From assembly GCA_023394615.1 (NCBI GenBank), contig JAEXAI010000015.1, positions 124,001 to 188,000 of the forward strand: a stretch of 64,000 nucleotides of DNA, given 5' to 3'. Source of the stretch: Actinomycetes bacterium. GTDB lineage: Bacteria; Actinomycetota; Coriobacteriia; Coriobacteriales; Eggerthellaceae. The number at the start of each line of letters is the position of its first letter. The stretch's first letter is position 1. Both the position numbers and the translations under genes were made by a program. Below, in pieces: positions 49,762 to 57,588 of the stretch. The notes beneath the pieces were generated by a model. The model had not been told where the DNA came from. It made no database searches and saw nothing but the letters and a program-made list of their open reading frames with translations.

Positions 49762-50925
49762 TTGATCACCGTTTCTGACATTGTCGCATTACCCGCATTT
49801 AGATTTGTTGAGTTGGTCGCGCCCTGCGAGGGTGCGGGGACTCGCGAAGTATGCAACGTCGGCATTCTTGATTGTCCCCCTGACTACAACGAATACAGCG
49901 TATATATGCCAGGTGAATTCGTGTTGACCAATCTTGGATTCGCCTTTGGGAACCCTGATTTGGCGGAAAAATCCTTGATTGCCATGATTAAGCGCGATGT
50001 TGCTGGTATTGCAGTTAAGACAGTGTACAACGCGCCAATTAGCGAACTCGTCTGCCAAACGAGTGCTGAATATAGCGTGCCCGTCTATGTGTATGACGGT
50101 GGGTTCCATGAAACGGTTGCATACCAATCGCTCGACCTTATCAATCGCGACAAAGAAGAACTTGATAAAGGTCGGATGATCGACACCTTGCTGCACTCCC
50201 ATAATGGAGACGAGACGCGCAAAAAACTCTACGACATTGCGAATGTGACAGGTTCTTCGATCCAATGCTTTGCGGTTCTTCCGCAGGCCGATGACAAATG
50301 CTCGCTGTACGCCACCCTTGATCAAGTATCGTTGATTCTTGCTTCGGTTCAATCTGAATGCGGGGGAGTCGAATCAGTACACACTTGTCGCTATCACGAT
50401 CGCATACTGGGGTTTGTTTCCTATTGCAGCACGGACCCTGCGGCGCAAAGAGCTGCCGAGGAACGTTGCTCTTCACAGCTTGTTTCGGTAAAACTATACT
50501 GTGGAATTGGCGAAACAGTTCCTCTTACCGATGGAGATATAGGAATCGACCAGGCCTTGATGGCCGCAAATACTGCTTGGAATCGTCGGGAGCATATCGT
50601 TCGCTGGTCTGGTTTACATGCGGATGCGTTTGTTGATGCTGCTAGGTCAAGCAGGCTGTTCATGGGTGCAAGCAATTTGTACCGTGCTCTTTTGACTACC
50701 TATGACGAAGAGCATGGAGCGGAGCTTGATGCGACCGCGCGAGTGCTGGTTCACCTTTATGGCGACGTCAAAGCGGTGTCTGAAGAAATGTTCCAACACC
50801 CCAATACCATTCGTTATCGGATGCGTAAGATGAAGACTCTCTTGGGAATCCCTGATGAAACGGATAAGGAATTGATATATCTACTGAGTATGATGTATCT
50901 TCCCGTGTCAGGTGAGGACGAATGA
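49762..50925 (+). CDS. PucR-family transcriptional regulator
   Basis: A regulator of about 387 aa. The N-terminal PucR domain (about residues 1-125) starts ITVSDIVALPAF and has EYSVYMPGEFVLTNLGFAF and KRDVAGIAVKT. A middle segment has no clear motif. The C-terminal HTH_30 domain is RVLVHLYGDVKAVSEEMFQHPNTIRYRMRKMKTLLGI, shown here in part as FQHPNTIRYRMRKMK. TTG at 49762 with GAGGGG upstream is the likely start; longer frames exist but cross the dyad. It converges on a sodium/solute symporter and sits close to the carbamoyltransferase cluster, so one of them is a likely target. Confidence 0.8.
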   Translation: MITVSDIVALPAFRFVELVAPCEGAGTREVCNVGILDCPPDYNEYSVYMPGEFVLTNLGFAFGNPDLAEKSLIAMIKRDVAGIAVKTVYNAPISELVCQTSAEYSVPVYVYDGGFHETVAYQSLDLINRDKEELDKGRMIDTLLHSHNGDETRKKLYDIANVTGSSIQCFAVLPQADDKCSLYATLDQVSLILASVQSECGGVESVHTCRYHDRILGFVSYCSTDPAAQRAAEERCSSQLVSVKLYCGIGETVPLTDGDIGIDQALMAANTAWNRREHIVRWSGLHADAFVDAARSSRLFMGASNLYRALLTTYDEEHGAELDATARVLVHLYGDVKAVSEEMFQHPNTIRYRMRKMKTLLGIPDETDKELIYLLSMMYLPVSGEDE

Positions 50926-50945
50926 GAATGCTCACGTGAATCTTG

Positions 50946-50981
50946 GCAGAATCAGATGCTGTTGGGATCCGCTGATTCTGC
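50946..50981. terminator. Bidirectional terminator overlapping the symporter 3' end
   Basis: GCAGAATCAG (50946-50955) pairs with CTGATTCTGC (50972-50981). On the plus strand it is followed by TCCCTTTTCTTTTTC, a T-rich tract that suits termination of the PucR gene. The last codons of the minus-strand symporter gene lie inside it. Confidence 0.75.
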
Positions 50982-52412
50982 TCCCTTTTCTTTTTCTTCC
51001 AAAGCTGCCGCTGCATCGTCGATGAATTGTGAAGTGACCTTGTTCTTGCAGAGTATGTTCGTGATTGAATAAGTGATCAATCCGGAAATCATGCCAGCGA
51101 CAATGGGAATAGAACTTGACGTGCCAACCGTAAAAAAGCCGACGGTAACTACAACGGCGCTGAGAGCCAGCGCATAGAGCCCAGCTTTGGGACTGAACTT
51201 CTTCAGGATGAAGCTAGCAACCAAGGGGACGAACACGCAGCCCGATAGATAGCCATAGCTTATGTCAATACCTACGAGAACGTCGTTTATGCAAAGGGCA
51301 CACGCCATGACGGTGACGCCGATAATCGCGGCAAAGGCTCGCGTAACGTTCACTTCTTGGGTTCGATGCGGTTCTTTGTTGATAAAGCGAACGAATAAAT
51401 CGTTATACAGGATAGTGGATGCAGCCAATATGGTACCGCTTGAAACAGACATTGTTGCTGCCATGGCGGCCGCCAACACCAATCCTCGTAATCCAACGGG
51501 CAGGAATGTCGTTACGCCTATAACAAATGCATTTTGCGGGTCGTCAAGGTTGGGCATCAGCACCATAACGCACATTCCTATTATAACGGTTGCGAAAGCG
51601 TAAAGAATACTGTAGACGCCTGCACTTATGGTGCCCGTCTTTGATACCTTCTGATTCTTCGCCGTGAAGATGCGTTGCCAGATGTCCTGGCCGATAATCA
51701 GACCGGGAACATACAATACTATATAGGCGAAACTCTTGTCGAAGCCCATATTTCCCATTGACATATATGTATCAGGTAGATTGCTGACGAGGGCATCCCA
51801 GCCGCCAACTGCTGAAATGCAAAAGATCGGTGCCAAAATGAGCACCCCAATCGTCTTGATTACGAATTGGACGATGTCGGTCATGGTGACCGACCACATG
51901 CCGCCCACGAAGGTGTACAAGATGACAATGCCTCCACCGCATACCATGGACAGCGTTGAGTCGAGTCCCAGCGTGCCGCCGATAATAGTGCCGATGGATA
52001 TGACCTGCACCACACTGAGCGTAAGGGTGTAAATCAGGGTGAGTACCGAGCTGAATATGCGAGCAATAGGACCGTAGCTGCCTTCGACTACTTCATTCAC
52101 GCTGAGTGCACGAAGCTTTGAAAGCTTGCTGGTAATCAGGAAGCCAGCAAGGATAAGCCCCAAGCCGATGCTCAGATTGAGCCATACTCCGCCGAATCCA
52201 AACGAATAGCCAAGCTGGGTGCTCCCTATTGTGGAGCCACCTCCCAAAGCGAGAGCTGCCATGCACCCGAAGAACAAGGGAAAAGACAAGCGTCGACCAG
52301 CTACGAGATAGTCTTCTTGAGTTTTCGTAAACTTCATCGCAACGAAGCCGATCGCAACAATGATGACGAAATACAACGCGATAATGACATAGTCGATTGC
52401 CGATAAAGTCAT
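50952..52412 (-). CDS. Sodium:solute symporter (SSS family)
   Basis: A 486-aa membrane protein with about thirteen helices. SSS landmarks are the start AIDYVIIALYFVIIVAIG, DYLVAGRRLSFPLFFGCMAALALGGGSTIGSTQLGY (shown in part: YLVAGRRLS, GGGSTIGSTQ), and the Na+-site region AAAMAATMSVSSGTILAAST. Substrates in this family include amino acids, sugars, vitamins and organic acids; an amino acid or guanidino compound is suggested by the divergent carbamoyltransferase operon. ATG at 52412 is preferred; a GTG nine bases earlier has a slightly better site. The hydrophilic C-terminus is short and acidic. Confidence 0.87.
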   Translation of the reverse strand: MTLSAIDYVIIALYFVIIVAIGFVAMKFTKTQEDYLVAGRRLSFPLFFGCMAALALGGGSTIGSTQLGYSFGFGGVWLNLSIGLGLILAGFLITSKLSKLRALSVNEVVEGSYGPIARIFSSVLTLIYTLTLSVVQVISIGTIIGGTLGLDSTLSMVCGGGIVILYTFVGGMWSVTMTDIVQFVIKTIGVLILAPIFCISAVGGWDALVSNLPDTYMSMGNMGFDKSFAYIVLYVPGLIIGQDIWQRIFTAKNQKVSKTGTISAGVYSILYAFATVIIGMCVMVLMPNLDDPQNAFVIGVTTFLPVGLRGLVLAAAMAATMSVSSGTILAASTILYNDLFVRFINKEPHRTQEVNVTRAFAAIIGVTVMACALCINDVLVGIDISYGYLSGCVFVPLVASFILKKFSPKAGLYALALSAVVVTVGFFTVGTSSSIPIVAGMISGLITYSITNILCKNKVTSQFIDDAAAALEEKEKGAESADPNSI

Positions 52413-52543
52413 GCGTTTCACCCGCTTCTTCCGAAGATTAGTGATTGAACTTCGATTGTGCGTTCTGCGCCCGAAAGCGCATCCTCCTGGCCTTGCGGAA
52501 CGTTTCCTCTGTTCGTATTCTAGGCTGCGATAATCATCGCGAC

Positions 52544-52561
52544 TTTGTCCGATTGGACAAA
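52544..52561. promoter_or_regulatory. Dyad between divergent symporter and carbamoyltransferase genes
   Basis: TTTGTCC (52544-52550) pairs with GGACAAA (52555-52561) over GATT. It lies in the 300-bp region shared by the two divergent genes and is a candidate operator. Confidence 0.4.
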
Positions 52562-52653
52562 ACGCACGAAGCGTTTTTTGTCGGTTCCTCTAGGGCTGCA
52601 GCTACCTTGCGCCGTATACCATTCACATTGTACCTGCCCTGCCAGGAGGGGTC

Positions 52654-52689
52654 ATGCCGAAAAGCGTGATGACCGTCGGGAAGGCGTAA
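52654..52689 (+). CDS. Possible 11-codon leader ORF before the carbamoyltransferase gene
   Basis: ATG at 52654 is preceded by CAGGAGGGG at an ideal distance and opens the short frame MPKSVMTVGKA, which stops 27 bp before the carbamoyltransferase start. The ribosome site is stronger than that of many genes here. It holds no Arg run typical of attenuation peptides, so its role, if any, is unclear. Confidence 0.3.
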   Translation: MPKSVMTVGKA

Positions 52690-52716
52690 CAGCATCCTAT
52701 AGAGAAGGAGTTACCC

Positions 52717-53733
52717 ATGACCGAGTCGGTATTTCAAGGACGTAGTCTATTGTCCACCAAGGACTACACTAAAGATGAGTTGATGTGGCTCATCGGTTTT
52801 GCTGAGCATCTGAAAGATCTCAAGAAACAGAATATCCCACATCATTATCTAGAGGGCAAAAATGTTGCCCTCCTATTCGAGAAGACTTCCACCCGTACGC
52901 GCGCTGCATTTACCACTGCTTGCATCGACCTAGGTGCGCACCCTGAATACTTGGGCAAGAATGACATTCAACTGGGCAAGAAGGAGACCGTACGCGATAC
53001 GGCATTGGTGCTGGGCAGCATGTTCGACGCCATCGAGTTTCGTGGTTTTGCCCATCAAAGCGTAGAGGACCTGGCGAAGTATGCGAGTGTGCCGGTGTGG
53101 AATGGCCTGACCGATAAAGAGCACCCCACGCAGATGCTGGCTGATTTTATGACTATGAAGGAAAACTTCGGTAAGCTTGAAGGTCTGACTCTGGCCTACT
53201 GCGGACAGGGTCGCAACAACGTGCAGAACTCCCTTATGATTACCAGCGCGATTTTGGGCGTGAACTACGTGAATGCCACACCGGCCGAGCTCGAACCAGA
53301 CCCTGAAATCGTTGTTCTGGCGCAGAAGTTCGCAGCTGAAAGCGGAGCGAGCATCATGGTGACGAATGACCCTGTTGAGGCAGTGGAGAACGCTGATGTT
53401 GTTTACGCGAACGTATGGGCTGCAATGGGAGAAGAGTCCCAATTTGCTGAGCGCGTGCGTCTTATGTCTCCCTATCAGGTGAACGCCGAACTGGTTTCAC
53501 ACGTTAAGAATCCGAATTGGATCTTCTTGCATTGCCTGCCAGCCTTCCACAATGCCGAAACCGACTACGCCGCCAACATCAAGGCGGAGCACGGCATCAA
53601 CGCTATGGAAGTGACTGACGATGTGTTTTATGGCGAGCACGGTCGTCAATTCGAGCAGGCTGAAAACCGTATGCACAGCATCAAGGCAATCATGGCAGCT
53701 TCTTTGGGCAACCTGTACATTCCCTGCGTGTAG
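52717..53733 (+). CDS. Ornithine carbamoyltransferase-family enzyme with altered substrate loop
   Basis: A 338-aa transcarbamoylase. The carbamoyl phosphate site [24 protein letters not shown] and HCLPAFHN are intact, and length fits the OTC family. The ornithine loop, normally Y-T-D-V-W-x-S-M-G-E, reads [10 protein letters not shown]: the Asp and Ser that hold the ornithine amino group are Asn and Ala. In a catabolic cluster with an antiporter and an arginine deiminase-type hydrolase it would split citrulline (or a relative) into carbamoyl phosphate and the amine. AGAAGGAG precedes the ATG. Confidence 0.85.
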   Translation: MTESVFQGRSLLSTKDYTKDELMWLIGFAEHLKDLKKQNIPHHYLEGKNVALLFEKTSTRTRAAFTTACIDLGAHPEYLGKNDIQLGKKETVRDTALVLGSMFDAIEFRGFAHQSVEDLAKYASVPVWNGLTDKEHPTQMLADFMTMKENFGKLEGLTLAYCGQGRNNVQNSLMITSAILGVNYVNATPAELEPDPEIVVLAQKFAAESGASIMVTNDPVEAVENADVVYANVWAAMGEESQFAERVRLMSPYQVNAELVSHVKNPNWIFLHCLPAFHNAETDYAANIKAEHGINAMEVTDDVFYGEHGRQFEQAENRMHSIKAIMAASLGNLYIPCV

Positions 53734-53762
53734 CGCTGAGAGAGGAGAGAGAGGAGCGTGTT

Positions 53763-55277
53763 ATGACCGATAAGAATCCTCAGGCTGGCAAAAAGAGATT
53801 CAAAATGCCGAACACGTACGTTATCCTATTTGCGGTGATTGCTTTCATCGCAGTGCTAACCTGGTTCGTTCCTGGTGGGGCTTATGAGCTGAACGAAAGC
53901 GGAGATGCCATTGCGGGCACCTATTATGTGGCCACGTCCAACCCTCAGGGTTTGTGGGACATCTTCATGGCGCCTATTACGGGCATGTTGGGATCGACTA
54001 CCATTAGTGGGGCAATTTCCATCTCACTGACCATCTTGTTATTCGGTAGTTTTCTGGAGATGATGGATCGTACAGGTGCGTTGCGAACCGCAATCAAGCG
54101 CATCACGGTTAAAAACCAGAACAACATGCATATATTGATTGCCATTCTGACCCTTCTTATGGCGTTCTTCGGTACATTGGAGGGTGCATACGAAGAGGGA
54201 ATCGTATACTTTCTCATGTTCGTCCCGGTCATACTGGCGTTGGGCCTCGACACGGTAACGGCCATCATGATTGTTGTCCTGGGCACTCAAATTGGCTGCC
54301 TTTCCTCGGTGGTCAATCCATTCGCCACGGGTATAGCATCGGGTATAGCTGGTATTTCAGCGGGCGAAGGAATGATTGCCCGCATGATTATGTTCGTATT
54401 GTTCACTGGTGTGGTTATTCTGATAATCTGCAGGTATGCGGATAGGGTGAAAGCTCATCCTGAAAAGTCCATACAGTTCTTCCGTCGCGATCAGGACTTG
54501 ATTGACTTTCCTGCTGCTGCCGAGGAAGACCTATCCCTGTCTGGTCGGCAGAAGGGTGCCTTGGCGGTATTCGTTCTGACGTTTGTCATAATGATTGTCG
54601 GCTGCATACCTTGGACGTCGCTTAATGCCGATTGGACGTTCTTCGATGACTTCGTAGCATGGATTGGCGTGACCCCTGTGTTGCGGCAGCTTCTTGGTAT
54701 TGACATCACGCCTTTCGGTTCTTGGTATTTCCCGGAAATTTCGCTTTTAGTCATGACGGCTACGCTGGTAATCGGCATTGTGATGAAGTATGACGCGGAC
54801 ACCATTATCGACACCCTGCTCAAGGGTGCTGCCGGTCTGGTTTCCACTGCGTTTGTGGTTCCTTTGGCTCGCGGCATTCAGGTCGTTATGGACAGTGGCC
54901 AGATTACCCCATCCATTCTGCATGCCTGCGAAGGAGCCCTGTCTTCATTGCCGCCTATCGCCTTCGTTATTGTGGCTCTAATCTGCTACTTCCTTATTGC
55001 ATGTTTGATTCCAAGTTCCACTGGCTTGGCGGCTGCAACTATGGGCATCATGGGTTCGCTTTCTCAATTTGCCAATGTGGATGTATACATCATGATCATC
55101 ATCTATTTGATGGCCCTAGGTTTAGCCAAGATGATAACGCCGTGTTCAATTGTCGTTATGACGTGTACTTCGGCTGCGCATATGAGTTATGCCGACTGGG
55201 TGAAGAAAGCGGCACCGATTGTTGGCGGGTTGTTTGTTCTTTGTTGCGCGTTCCTATGCGTGTTGGTGATGATGTAA
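53763..55277 (+). CDS. YfcC/ArcD-like amino acid antiporter
   Basis: A 504-aa membrane protein of the YfcC (DcuC-related) family, with about twelve helices. The start KKRFKMPNTYVILFAVIAFIAVLTWFVPGG is the family's signature opening. Later regions include GTLEGAYEEGIVYFLMFVPV and LIPSSTGLAAATMGIMGSL, which match the paired re-entrant repeats. In bacteria using the arginine deiminase pathway, members exchange arginine or citrulline for ornithine. It lies 29 bp after the carbamoyltransferase gene with GAGAGGAG before the ATG. Confidence 0.85.
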   Translation: MTDKNPQAGKKRFKMPNTYVILFAVIAFIAVLTWFVPGGAYELNESGDAIAGTYYVATSNPQGLWDIFMAPITGMLGSTTISGAISISLTILLFGSFLEMMDRTGALRTAIKRITVKNQNNMHILIAILTLLMAFFGTLEGAYEEGIVYFLMFVPVILALGLDTVTAIMIVVLGTQIGCLSSVVNPFATGIASGIAGISAGEGMIARMIMFVLFTGVVILIICRYADRVKAHPEKSIQFFRRDQDLIDFPAAAEEDLSLSGRQKGALAVFVLTFVIMIVGCIPWTSLNADWTFFDDFVAWIGVTPVLRQLLGIDITPFGSWYFPEISLLVMTATLVIGIVMKYDADTIIDTLLKGAAGLVSTAFVVPLARGIQVVMDSGQITPSILHACEGALSSLPPIAFVIVALICYFLIACLIPSSTGLAAATMGIMGSLSQFANVDVYIMIIIYLMALGLAKMITPCSIVVMTCTSAAHMSYADWVKKAAPIVGGLFVLCCAFLCVLVMM

Positions 55278-55357
55278 GTCTGTATTCACGACGGTACGTT
55301 TCCGATAGGGAACCTCAACTCAATTCTTTTAACAGTCTTTACTGAAAGGAGCCTATT

Positions 55358-56218
55358 ATGGCTGACGATGAAAAGGTCTATGTTTCAAATGCAACTAATG
55401 TACTGAAAAAAGTAATGATGTGCTCACCTCGTTACTATAAGTTCAATGGTATCAACGTTATCACGTCCGAATGGATGGCGAAGGGGGATGCCGAGAAGAA
55501 CGAGGTGATGGTGTCTGAATGGCGCATGCTCGTAGATGCCTTCAAAGCCAACGGCATCGAAGTAGTCGAGGTCGAAGCTAAACCCGAGTTCGAAGTGATG
55601 ACGTTTGCTCGTGATTACGGCTGCATGATTAAAGAAGGTGCCGTGATGGGGCATTTTCGTCACCCAGTACGTCAGGTCGAGGCGGTAGCCTACGAGAATA
55701 AGCTCAAGGAAATGGGTGTGCCCATTGTGGCGCGCGTTAATGCTGGATGCATGGAAGGCGGAGACTTCTGGATGATTGACGACCATACGCTAGCGTTTGG
55801 TCAAGTAGACCGCACCGATCAGGCCGGAGTTGACAATTTGCGCGACCAGCTGCAGAAATATGGCTACACAGTGGTGGGCGTGCCATGCCCACCAGACAAC
55901 TTGCACCTGGACATGATTTTCAATATCGTGGCTCCGCAAGTGGCTTTGGCATGCGTAGACCAACTGCCCTATAACTTCATGCAGATGCTTAAGCGCCGTA
56001 ATTTTGAGATCATACCAGTGGCCAGTGAAGACATGTACAAGCACGGCTGCAATGTGCAATGCATTGGCGATGGAAAGGTAGTTGCCATTAAGAAGAACAA
56101 GCATATTAACGACAAAATGCGTGCGCTCGGCCTTAACGTTATCGATGTTCCGCTCGATCAGATTCTGCACGCAGGCGGTGGCCCCCACTGCTTGACGCAG
56201 CCTATCGAGCGCCCGTAG
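55358..56218 (+). CDS. Amidinotransferase/DDAH-type hydrolase (arginine deiminase superfamily)
   Basis: A 286-aa enzyme of the guanidino-group modifying superfamily. The catalytic set is present: Glu/Asp in GCMEGGDFW, His in NLHLDMIFN, and Cys in GGGPHCLTQP at the end. TFARDYGCMIKEGAVMGHFRHPVRQVE is the substrate region of DDAH-like members. Classical arginine deiminase (ArcA) is about 400 aa; this size suits dimethylarginine dimethylaminohydrolase or short arginine hydrolases. It would turn arginine or a methylarginine into citrulline, the substrate for the carbamoyltransferase two genes upstream. GAAAGGAG precedes the ATG. Confidence 0.85.
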   Translation: MADDEKVYVSNATNVLKKVMMCSPRYYKFNGINVITSEWMAKGDAEKNEVMVSEWRMLVDAFKANGIEVVEVEAKPEFEVMTFARDYGCMIKEGAVMGHFRHPVRQVEAVAYENKLKEMGVPIVARVNAGCMEGGDFWMIDDHTLAFGQVDRTDQAGVDNLRDQLQKYGYTVVGVPCPPDNLHLDMIFNIVAPQVALACVDQLPYNFMQMLKRRNFEIIPVASEDMYKHGCNVQCIGDGKVVAIKKNKHINDKMRALGLNVIDVPLDQILHAGGGPHCLTQPIERP

Positions 56219-56238
56219 TACCAAGAAAACATACTAAA

Positions 56239-56285
56239 TGGGGTCTTCCGCTCAGTATTCTCAGAAAGATGCGGGAGACCCTTTT
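56239..56285 (+). terminator. Hairpin between the hydrolase and dehydrogenase genes
   Basis: GGGTCTTCCGC pairs with GCGGGAGACCC through one mismatch, and TTTTG follows. It probably stops or reduces transcription before the dehydrogenase gene. Confidence 0.6.
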
Positions 56286-56309
56286 GAATAGAAAAGGAAG
56301 GAGGACGTT

Positions 56310-57293
56310 ATGAGAATTCTTATCAGCGATTACCCTGATTCCATGATGCCCGACCATGCGCTTGAAATTGAGACCCTGAAGGCGGGTCTTGGAAAAGATC
56401 TTGAGATTGATATTTATGCTTACCAAGAAGAGAAGCGCGATGAGTTTTGCGCGCACCTAGCAAAAGCAGATGCCCTGCTGACGGCTTTTCTTACGATGGA
56501 TGCTGAGACCTTGGGGTGCGCCTCCATGCTCAAGGTGATTTCCCTTAATGCGACGGGGTTTGATTCCGTGGATCTAAAGGAAGCAACGAGGCTTGGCATT
56601 GGGGTGTGCCCGGTAGGCGAGTATTGCACGTGGGATGTATCGGAAAGCGCCATTGCCTATATGAGTGCGCTTAACAAGCATTTCAAGTTTTACCAGAAGG
56701 AAATTGACGGGGATCATCGTTGGGATTACGCTGCCGCCCCGCAGTGGCCTCGCTTGCAAAATCAGGTACTGGGAATCGTCGGATTTGGCAAAATTGGAAA
56801 ATGTACGGCAAAAAAGGCGCAGGGTCTGGTGCGAAATGTCATTGCGTGCGATCCGTATGTCGATGAGGCGCTGTTTGCTGAATACGGGGTGGAGAGTGTT
56901 TCCAAGGATGACTTATTTGCCAGGGCGGATATTATTGTGAACCACATGAACCTCACTGACGAAAATGTGCATTATTTCGATGCGAAAGCGTTTGATGCCA
57001 TGTCTCGCGTTCCTATCTTCATAAATCTAGGTCGTGGACTGTGCGTTGACGAAAAAGCACTAGTGGCAGCACTTGATTCTGGGAAGCTGCGGGCATTCGG
57101 GGCTGATGTGCTCTACGATGAGACGCCAGATTTGGCAACGAATCCACTGGTGGGACGTGATAACGTGATCATTACGCCCCATTCCGCGTTCTATTCGACG
57201 ACGTCCATCGAGGATCTTGAGAGACTTTCTTGTCAGAATATCGTTTATTACTTGAACGGGGAAAAGGACAAGGTGTTTAAGCTGGTCAATTAG
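56310..57293 (+). CDS. D-isomer-specific 2-hydroxyacid dehydrogenase
   Basis: A 327-aa NAD-dependent enzyme that reduces a 2-oxoacid to a D-2-hydroxyacid or reverses this. The Rossmann motif is GIVGFGKIGK; the catalytic Arg is in INLGRGLCVDE, the Glu in GADVLYDETPD and the His in IITPHSAFYS. Its N-terminal substrate domain has LLTAFLTMDAETL and SLNATGFDSVDL. AAAGGAAGGAGG precedes the ATG. A hairpin separates it from the hydrolase gene, but all four genes share direction, so it may reoxidise NADH or handle a keto acid of the same pathway. Confidence 0.88.
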   Translation: MRILISDYPDSMMPDHALEIETLKAGLGKDLEIDIYAYQEEKRDEFCAHLAKADALLTAFLTMDAETLGCASMLKVISLNATGFDSVDLKEATRLGIGVCPVGEYCTWDVSESAIAYMSALNKHFKFYQKEIDGDHRWDYAAAPQWPRLQNQVLGIVGFGKIGKCTAKKAQGLVRNVIACDPYVDEALFAEYGVESVSKDDLFARADIIVNHMNLTDENVHYFDAKAFDAMSRVPIFINLGRGLCVDEKALVAALDSGKLRAFGADVLYDETPDLATNPLVGRDNVIITPHSAFYSTTSIEDLERLSCQNIVYYLNGEKDKVFKLVN

Positions 57294-57330
57294 AAAGAGC
57301 AGCTGCAACGCGTCCGCCGTGCGTGAAGAG

Positions 57331-57380
57331 CGTCAAGAGCGTGCCACTTGGATAGAACGTGTGGTCTTCTATTGCGCAAG
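57331..57380 (+). repeat. Dispersed repeat, copy 2 (with 47936-47986)
   Basis: This copy shares CAAGAG, CACTTG and GTGTGGT, TTCTATT and CGCAA at the same spacing as the copy after the TetR gene. It lies about 40 bp after the dehydrogenase stop. Confidence 0.55.
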
Positions 57381-57588
57381 GCCCGGTAATTCACAAATAC
57401 TTTGACGCAAAACGATGGTCGTCCGAGCGGCAAGCACGCTGTTTCAATGCTCGCAAACACTCAATTACGCTATAGGGAGGTTTCCGATGAAAAGATGCGC
57501 TTCGTAGACGCAAAAATCAGGACGAATGCAGCTCTTCGCTCTCAATTTCGGGTACAGAATGATCGACCAGTTCGGCTTCCCCTATACG

